NCBI GenBank assembly: GCA_963978905.1
Contig: OZ022256.1
Coordinates: 9,283,501 to 9,347,500 of the forward strand
Direction: 5' to 3'
DNA: 64,000 nt
Source of the DNA: Trichostrongylus colubriformis
Taxonomy: Eukaryota; Nematoda; Chromadorea; Rhabditida; Trichostrongylidae
Shown: positions 58,027 through 64,000 of the stretch, piece after piece
How positions within the stretch are numbered: position 1 is the first letter of the stretch
Layout of the letters: every line of letters starts with the position of its first letter
Translations under genes and position numbers: made by a program
The notes under the pieces: generated by a model
Databases searched by the model: none
Told to the model about the DNA's origin: nothing
Seen by the model: the letters and a program-made list of their open reading frames with translations, nothing else

Positions 58027-60694
58027 CTGTGACATGTGCATTGAAAAAAATAGCGACTATTTCAGTTCCACATAATATTGAAGGGCCATCAGTGCATTAC
58101 ACCAAATACACCTAATACCACGGTCATGATTATCTCTGTAACAAGGAATGAACACGTGCTTCAGAAGCAACAATGAATACGAAACAACATAGCCGAAATA
58201 ATCATGAGCTAGGGGTTTTTATTCAGGCCTGAGAAGAATCAGCTCCAGAAATGTGGAACAATTTCCTTAAAACACTAATGATTCATTCCATGAGAAATAA
58301 GGGGGGAGGGGCTAATGGTATTGACGGTGTCCAACCATTATGTTTTGCGTCTCTGGCACAAAGGGCTAGAGCGCAGACGGACGGAGGGCAGCTAAATTTG
58401 CCACGAAAAAGTTTCTGTTTATAAAAGAAGAGAAACTTCCCTGGACAAGCCTGATCCCCTTATGCTGCGAGCCAAAATATCATCTTGACTGTGCAGGATT
58501 TGAAACATCAATCGATGAAGCCGTCCACGGTAGTACAGATAAAAGCACCCCTCGCCTCCCGACTCCTGCATCACCGGAATGTTTCCGCTTGAAGCCCCTC
58601 CTTTCTGGACCAAATTCGCATTTTCTTCACATAAAAACAACTCAAATAGTGTGGCGCGGAGTAGAAAGTGTGCCTTTTGCGTGGTGTTCGGTGTATTGGA
58701 AGTAATGCGGTAATTACACTGAGTAACACACCATGTCCCCTCATCCTCATATGGAACACAGAAATAGCAACAACGTTCTCAGAAAAGCGACAAGTGAAGC
58801 GAAAAGCATACTGGAAAAAATGGCCTACCTTCTCCCTTGTGAATTTTGTGAAAGCGGTTGCGGGAACGAGTCTGAAAAGGAAATTCACTTGACTACATCG
58901 TCGACACAGCATATTGCGATTAGATGTGCCGAGATAAAGTGGCAAAAAGTGAATTGTCGTCGAGAGCCCCCGTGTGAGAGTAAAATCGATTACGGCCACG
59001 GGATGAGGGTGTGGACGATAAATGTGGTCAAGTTGGCCTGGCACCAAGCTGCATGCAGCCAAGAACCACTACCACTGCCACATGCGTGAGGATGGGGGCG
59101 GGAAAAGCAAATGCTTCACAAAAAACTCAATGTTTTAGCGGCTAGAAGCTAGAAAATAGGCAATTAGCTCTCAGAGAAGGTCGTAAATGATGAGGATATT
59201 TCGAACACGGAACGACGGCTCACGAAGCTTCAATGAAGGATGGGCATGAGGAGCATGTGAGAATGAATGCGAGACAGAAATAGGCTTGTTAGCATGGCGG
59301 AAGCAAGGGGGAGGGGAGGGCTTTGAGCTAAAATATGTAACGTCGAAATCGTATGTAGCAGCAAGTAGCGGAAAATTGACTAGCGAATCGCTGAAAATGG
59401 AGCCGACCAGGGGCTGTATGTAGTCAGCAACTGTCAAAGCCAATTCACCAAGGGAATAATTGGGCAACATGGCCAGCGGTCGATTTTCTGACTTGGTTAC
59501 CAAGAAACCTGACATTTTGACTCATGGGCCGGTTCATTGGCATGCGATTGAAGTGTTTGTGAAGGTAAAAATGAACATCGGCCGGAATAAAGGAATCGTC
59601 CACGGAAATTCCATAAATCTAGTTTCTCTCACTGTACTTAATAAGGTACATGAACACAAACACGAAAAGAACAGCGAAATCTCTTTTGTTCCAAAGCAGA
59701 AATCGAAAAACTGGTAGAAGAGCAATTCGTTTGCATTACCGCCAAGCAACTCTTGAACAGCCACCGGCGAGCAGCGCACTGTTCAAATTTTCGCGCGTAA
59801 TACTGATCCGCTCCTCACTCTGCGTCCCTGACCACGTGACTGTCTCCTCTTTGCTTCTAGAGCCTGCGCACCCGCTCCTCCTCGGACAACCCACCCAACG
59901 CACAGTTGGGTAGTTGTTTTTTTGTAAAGACTTTGCATAAACATAAATCCGGACGATTATATCCGACTTAATGCGCATTCAAATCATTGACAATACTGAA
60001 CAAGAGGTGAATGCATGGCGCATTCCAAAATGATGTGCGCAGCTACTAATGGCAAGACTATCCAAAAAAAGTCTAAATATACTTGTTAGTTCCTACAAAG
60101 GCATTGTTACGAGCATTCAGGACCCAGTGAGTCAGTGAAGGAGAATGTGGCTTGTTTTCGTTTCACGAAAGGTAATCAATATCACGATTGGATTAATCGT
60201 CGAAGTCATATGTATGTACGTCAAAAGACTTTTTTCGCCAAGGCAACTTAATATGCATTATGAGCGAGTGAAGACATCTATAAATAAGTGCCATACAAAA
60301 AAAGGGGGTGCAACGTGCTTCATGTTGTTGAATAGCATGTTTTTACATGAGTGACGTATCAATACGAAGCGTAGATTTCACATTTTACATGTGTGATCCT
60401 GTCTGTAAAGCTCATACATACTACTGTTGAATATTCAACAAGTTGCTCTCCCACTTTAGTGAGTGAATAAGTGAATAAATAAGCAAATAAATAAATAAGT
60501 AACCAAAATTAATATTACATTTCTTACAATATATGAATAAATGAATAAAATATTAAAATAGGATAAGATAAGATCCCACTTGAATATGGAAAGGTGCATC
60601 CTGGGCTAACGAACCTAAATCTCAGTGAGAGCAGCATAGGAGATGCGGGTTGCACATATCTGAGCCTGCGGAAAGTGCGAGAGCTCTTGGGTAG

Positions 60695-60866
60695 GCCGCG
60701 TTCATACTTTGCGCCGTTTGCGTGGCTGCCTTCACAGGCAGCGAGGCAAAGTGGCACTGGAAGGTGCAGAGACCACGCAGGCAACGAGACATGGTGGCAC
60801 AAGCGGAGACGCAGAGACACGCAGCCACGCCCTGCCGCCGGCACCGCAAAGTGTGAACGCGCCCGT
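60695..60866. repeat. GC-rich palindromic repeat, best-preserved copy
   Basis: Ends GGCCGCGTTCATACTTTGCG and CGCAAAGTGTGAACGCGCCC are near-perfect complements. The interior includes GCAGCGAGGCAAAGTGGCAC and ACGCAGCCACGCCCTGCCG. Other copies or parts: 13490-13960, 18108-18195, 48595-48728. Confidence 0.85.
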
Positions 60867-61269
60867 AGAGTCAGGTTTCCGTCAAATCTTCGACGAAGGA
60901 TCGTAGTTTGGTTGGAAAATGAAGGGATCGTGTTCTGAAATTTTCCGCGAAGAAACCTCGACACCATCGCGAGTTGCTTTTCTTCCATTTTTTGATTTTT
61001 GCTTTGGGATTTAAGGAAATTCTCGGTTCGCGTCGTGTTTATGTTCATGTACTCTATCTGTAGGTTAGACGACTTCAAGAGAAGTCAGAATAATGGCCGA
61101 ACGTGTGGCGCATCTCATATCCAGTAAATACCGGGACTTTCGATTTTCTACTGTTCTGAGAAGTGTAATATGAAATGCAGTACGAAGAGAATGTCGCTAT
61201 GACGTCGTAAAACCACCAACGCACACGAAATCCCTTCCTCAGCTGAGTGGGTAGCTTTGCTCAGATATG

Positions 61270-61512
61270 GCAATAATGAGGGTGTGTGCCCTTACATCAG
61301 GCTGCCGCACGACGACGAGCGGCGTGCGACACAGTGTGTGCGAGCTATGCGCGTCGCGGTAGTTGGGTTTCAGAACGATTACAACGCAACGCTATGGGTG
61401 CGATACGCAGTTGGCTTCTAATCGCTTCGGGACCCAACAACATGGCGCCTTTAGCTCGTCCGCATTCCTTCGCTCGCGACATGTCGCAGTGCGGCATTCT
61501 GACGTAAGGGTA
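61270..61512. repeat. GC-rich inverted repeat
   Basis: The outer arms GGGTGTGTGCCCTTAC and GTAAGGGTACACACCCC are complementary. The inside holds GCGAGCTATGCGCGTCGCGG and GGGACCCAACAAC, shared with 5015-5345 and 13604-13740. Confidence 0.75.
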
Positions 61513-61514
61513 CA

Positions 61515-61645
61515 CACCCCAATAATGATACTTATGATACTAGTAATGTATAGTAGTGATAATAGTAATGACAAATAATAATGACATTAATGATAATGAT
61601 AAAATGACAAAAATAATGAAATGTAGTGTTAATAGTAACGTTGAA
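61515..61645. repeat. Degenerate AT-rich microsatellite (TAATGA-like)
   Basis: Irregular runs of AATAATGA, GATAATGATAA and related units over about 130 bases directly after the preceding palindrome. Confidence 0.75.
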
Positions 61646-62892
61646 GTAAATATATGTAATAATAAGGCCACTCATAAATGGAAATGAAATGGAAACTGAA
61701 GTGAGCTGGTTCATAATGAGAGGGAATGACACAACGTTGAATGACATAATTCGATAAGAAAAAGGAAGGATCGCAGACCAAATGTGGGCTGAGGAGACAG
61801 GAGCAGTGGAGAAACGGTCCGGAAAATGTCGAACAAATGACCTCAATCGTTCGTCGTTTGCGATGCTTTATTTCGATTGAATCGACAGTGTATGTATGAG
61901 ATCGATTCAATCGTGTTGCACACCGTTTGCATGCCATCGCAGACAAACACCCAGTCTGAGATTAATACACGCATGGTAGAAGCGATCGAACACCAACCAG
62001 CAGTAAACACAGAAAAACCGGATTCTCGGGGTCTAGCTAGGAATACGCCATGTACTCGTCCTTCCTTCCTGAACATAGGTGACCTTGCATGGCTTTTTCA
62101 AAACCTTTAATGTATCCGGATGGAATCTAAATGGAAATAACGTCTTGTGTCAAATAGAGCGGGATCAAGGAAAAACGAATTAAGGAATTAGCAAAAATCA
62201 GTTTAATGTTAATGAGTAATTAAGTGGCTCGTTTCGCCTCCAAAAATCGGACGAACCACTGTTTTTTCATCAACACTGGAGGCTCGTCAGTGAGTTGGTG
62301 GTGATGAAAAGATTTAAGCTATTAAAAAGTGGTGTATACTTGAAAATCAAAAAAAATGTGAAGCCAGTAAAAAAAAAATTTTAAAAAAATATCATATCAA
62401 AAATCCCTAGCTTCCAACAAAAAGTTGAGAGATCCCAGCGAGGGTTCCCACCTGGGTTTTCGGAGAAGCAGGGTCGTATTTAGGTTAAATGCAAGAATTG
62501 TGAGATGCGACCTATTCTTCCATTCACATAGTGCCGTCAAAGTTATTGATTGACAAGCGGGTACTATGTACATATAAAAACACCCATTATTTATAGTTCC
62601 TGTAGGGAAGTAAGTCACTCCCAGAGGTATAGTAAGGGATGGTGGGAAGAACAAACCTAGAGATCACTGGCAACTTATGGAAGCTACCGAGAGGTGGGTA
62701 GGATGATTGAGGTGATCGAAATAATATGGACAATATTAGTGGGTACCCAAAAAAATATTCAGGTTTATTTGAACAGAATTATGCAGATATTAATACTATA
62801 TTCTCAACACGCCTATGACACAATTTTCTCGTATTGCCTAACTTCGTGAATAGGTTCCTTTCGTTCGGCGATTTCTTCAAACTTGTTCACAT

Positions 62893-63019
62893 ACAGTCCA
62901 TTTCCCGACGGCTGGCAGGGCGAGGCCTACGAACTTGTATCGATCTCTCTCACCCCGCCACACACTCTCACCCTACTCTGCAGGCCACGCCCTGCCAGCC
63001 TTCAGGAACTGGACTGTAC
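62893..63019. repeat. Short palindromic repeat, copy 3
   Basis: ACAGTCCATTTCCCGACGGC with TGGCAGGGCG pairs with CGCCCTGCCA and GCC...ACTGGACTGT. The centre TCACCCCGCCACACACTCTC is the reverse of that in copy 1 (20675-20802), so it is inserted in opposite orientation. Confidence 0.85.
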
Positions 63020-64000
63020 ACGAGCCCCTTTCCTAAGGTTTTCCGCTTCCTTCGGGCGGTGAAGGCCAGCAATACCATACCATGCACCTCTGTGGGTCTT
63101 TAATAGACAATAACATCCACAGATCAGCCTACAATCCTGAGTAAATGTTCCCATCGCTAGCCACGAAATACGATGTATGCTTGGGTAAAGTGATAGCGGG
63201 AACGAGGTCCAACCTCACGGGTCCCAAAAACCACTTTCGAAGACGAAATATGATTATTTCTAAAATCGAATTTGACGTCGACTCATACACTTCGCTTGGT
63301 TTCTCGAATGAACTCACTCGTAGCTAATCCCCCGACCATCGATAATCCCAGTAATGGATAGTATCCGTGTGACGATATGTTGAGCATCGCTTATGAGATT
63401 CATCAATGTGTAATGTTTCCGGATGGCCGAATAAGGAAATGACGTAATGAGCCCCGACTACTCCTTTCTTGAAAGGATAATCTTTTGAAGGGCTTGCAAT
63501 TTGAGACACAAAGACACACGGAGAGGTAAGCGGGGTGAGAAAGAAATGAAGAAGTAGCATTGCAGAGAAATGTAAAAAAAAATGAAAACCAAAAATTGAG
63601 AAGTTAAAATAGTAAACATTGTTAGCAGCCATTTTCGATGCGCCATGGGCACGACTTCCTCAGGGAATCGTGGGGCCTTTCGAACGTTCATGTAACCTAT
63701 GCGATAAATTGTAGGGCACACTGGTACAGGTGTTTTGTCTTATTGAGAGACTTCAATTCCAATTAGGAGGGTTGATAGGCGCAGCCGTGTGGCGGAATTG
63801 GCGGATTTTAGAGATTATCTTGAGTATCAAAGGAGTATATTATTAGTGATCTAAGCCGCCTAAGATTCATTCTTCTGCTCCGATAAAATGTCGACGTGCA
63901 CGGTGCAATAAAAACTCGAAAAACGTCGAACATTGCCGCTGCACTGCATCACTCTCTCAAAGGATTCATTCCGGGAATATGTGATGGAAAATCCACCGTA

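Larger units (their letters stand above)
58027..64000. other. Unassigned, repeat-containing region
   Basis: Upstream of the most 5' exon found for the CCM2-like gene. Exons for its PTB domain were looked for on the minus strand and not recognised. Open frames such as 58571-59062 and 60524-61078 overlap repeat families or lack splice signals. Confidence 0.4.

Noticed and set aside
60524..61078. 184-codon minus-strand frame, the second longest in the window
   Set aside because: It runs straight through the GC-rich palindrome at 60695-60866, which is open in several frames on both strands.
63783..63862. tRNA-like opening GCCGTGTGGCGGAATTGGC
   Set aside because: No matching anticodon arm, T arm or acceptor pairing follows.

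Overview
The window looks like nuclear DNA of a clade V (strongylid or hookworm-like) nematode. It is intron-rich, with TTTCAG/TTTTAG 3' splice sites. Two genes read clearly as nematode sars-1 and egl-4, and mariner- and Tc1-type transposons and many palindromic repeats fill the introns and intergenic DNA. Species is not determinable from the sequence alone. There is no bacterial content and no CRISPR array. All exon models were worked out by hand from reading frame, splice sites and exon phase; none has been tested against transcripts.

Layout. 1-5.7 kb: repeats, including a 1 kb foldback element and an internally deleted mariner transposon. 5.77-12.07 kb, minus strand: a complete 15-exon cytosolic seryl-tRNA synthetase (486 codons). 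Its largest intron holds a Tc1-like element, which is broken by a TTAA-flanked element, which itself carries a G-rich palindrome. 13.0-27.3 kb, plus strand: a phase-consistent chain of 21 candidate exons (about 708 codons) for a protein I do not recognise. Its introns hold four copies of a ~425 bp foldback repeat and a tRNA-Glu gene. 27.96-44.99 kb, minus strand: a complete 20-exon cGMP-dependent protein kinase, egl-4 (759 codons), convergent with the unknown gene. 45-51.3 kb: repeats, including another TTAA-flanked element. 51.3-58.0 kb, minus strand: the last three exons of a gene whose harmonin-homology-like helical region resembles CCM2; its 5' part was not found. 58-64 kb: repeats and unassigned sequence.

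The genes have unrelated jobs: translation, cGMP signalling, a probable scaffold or adaptor, and one unknown. They share no operon that I can see. The strongest unusual features are the unknown multi-exon gene, the three-level nested transposon inside sars-1, and a set of related foldback and TTAA-flanked non-autonomous elements that can be compared copy against copy within the window.
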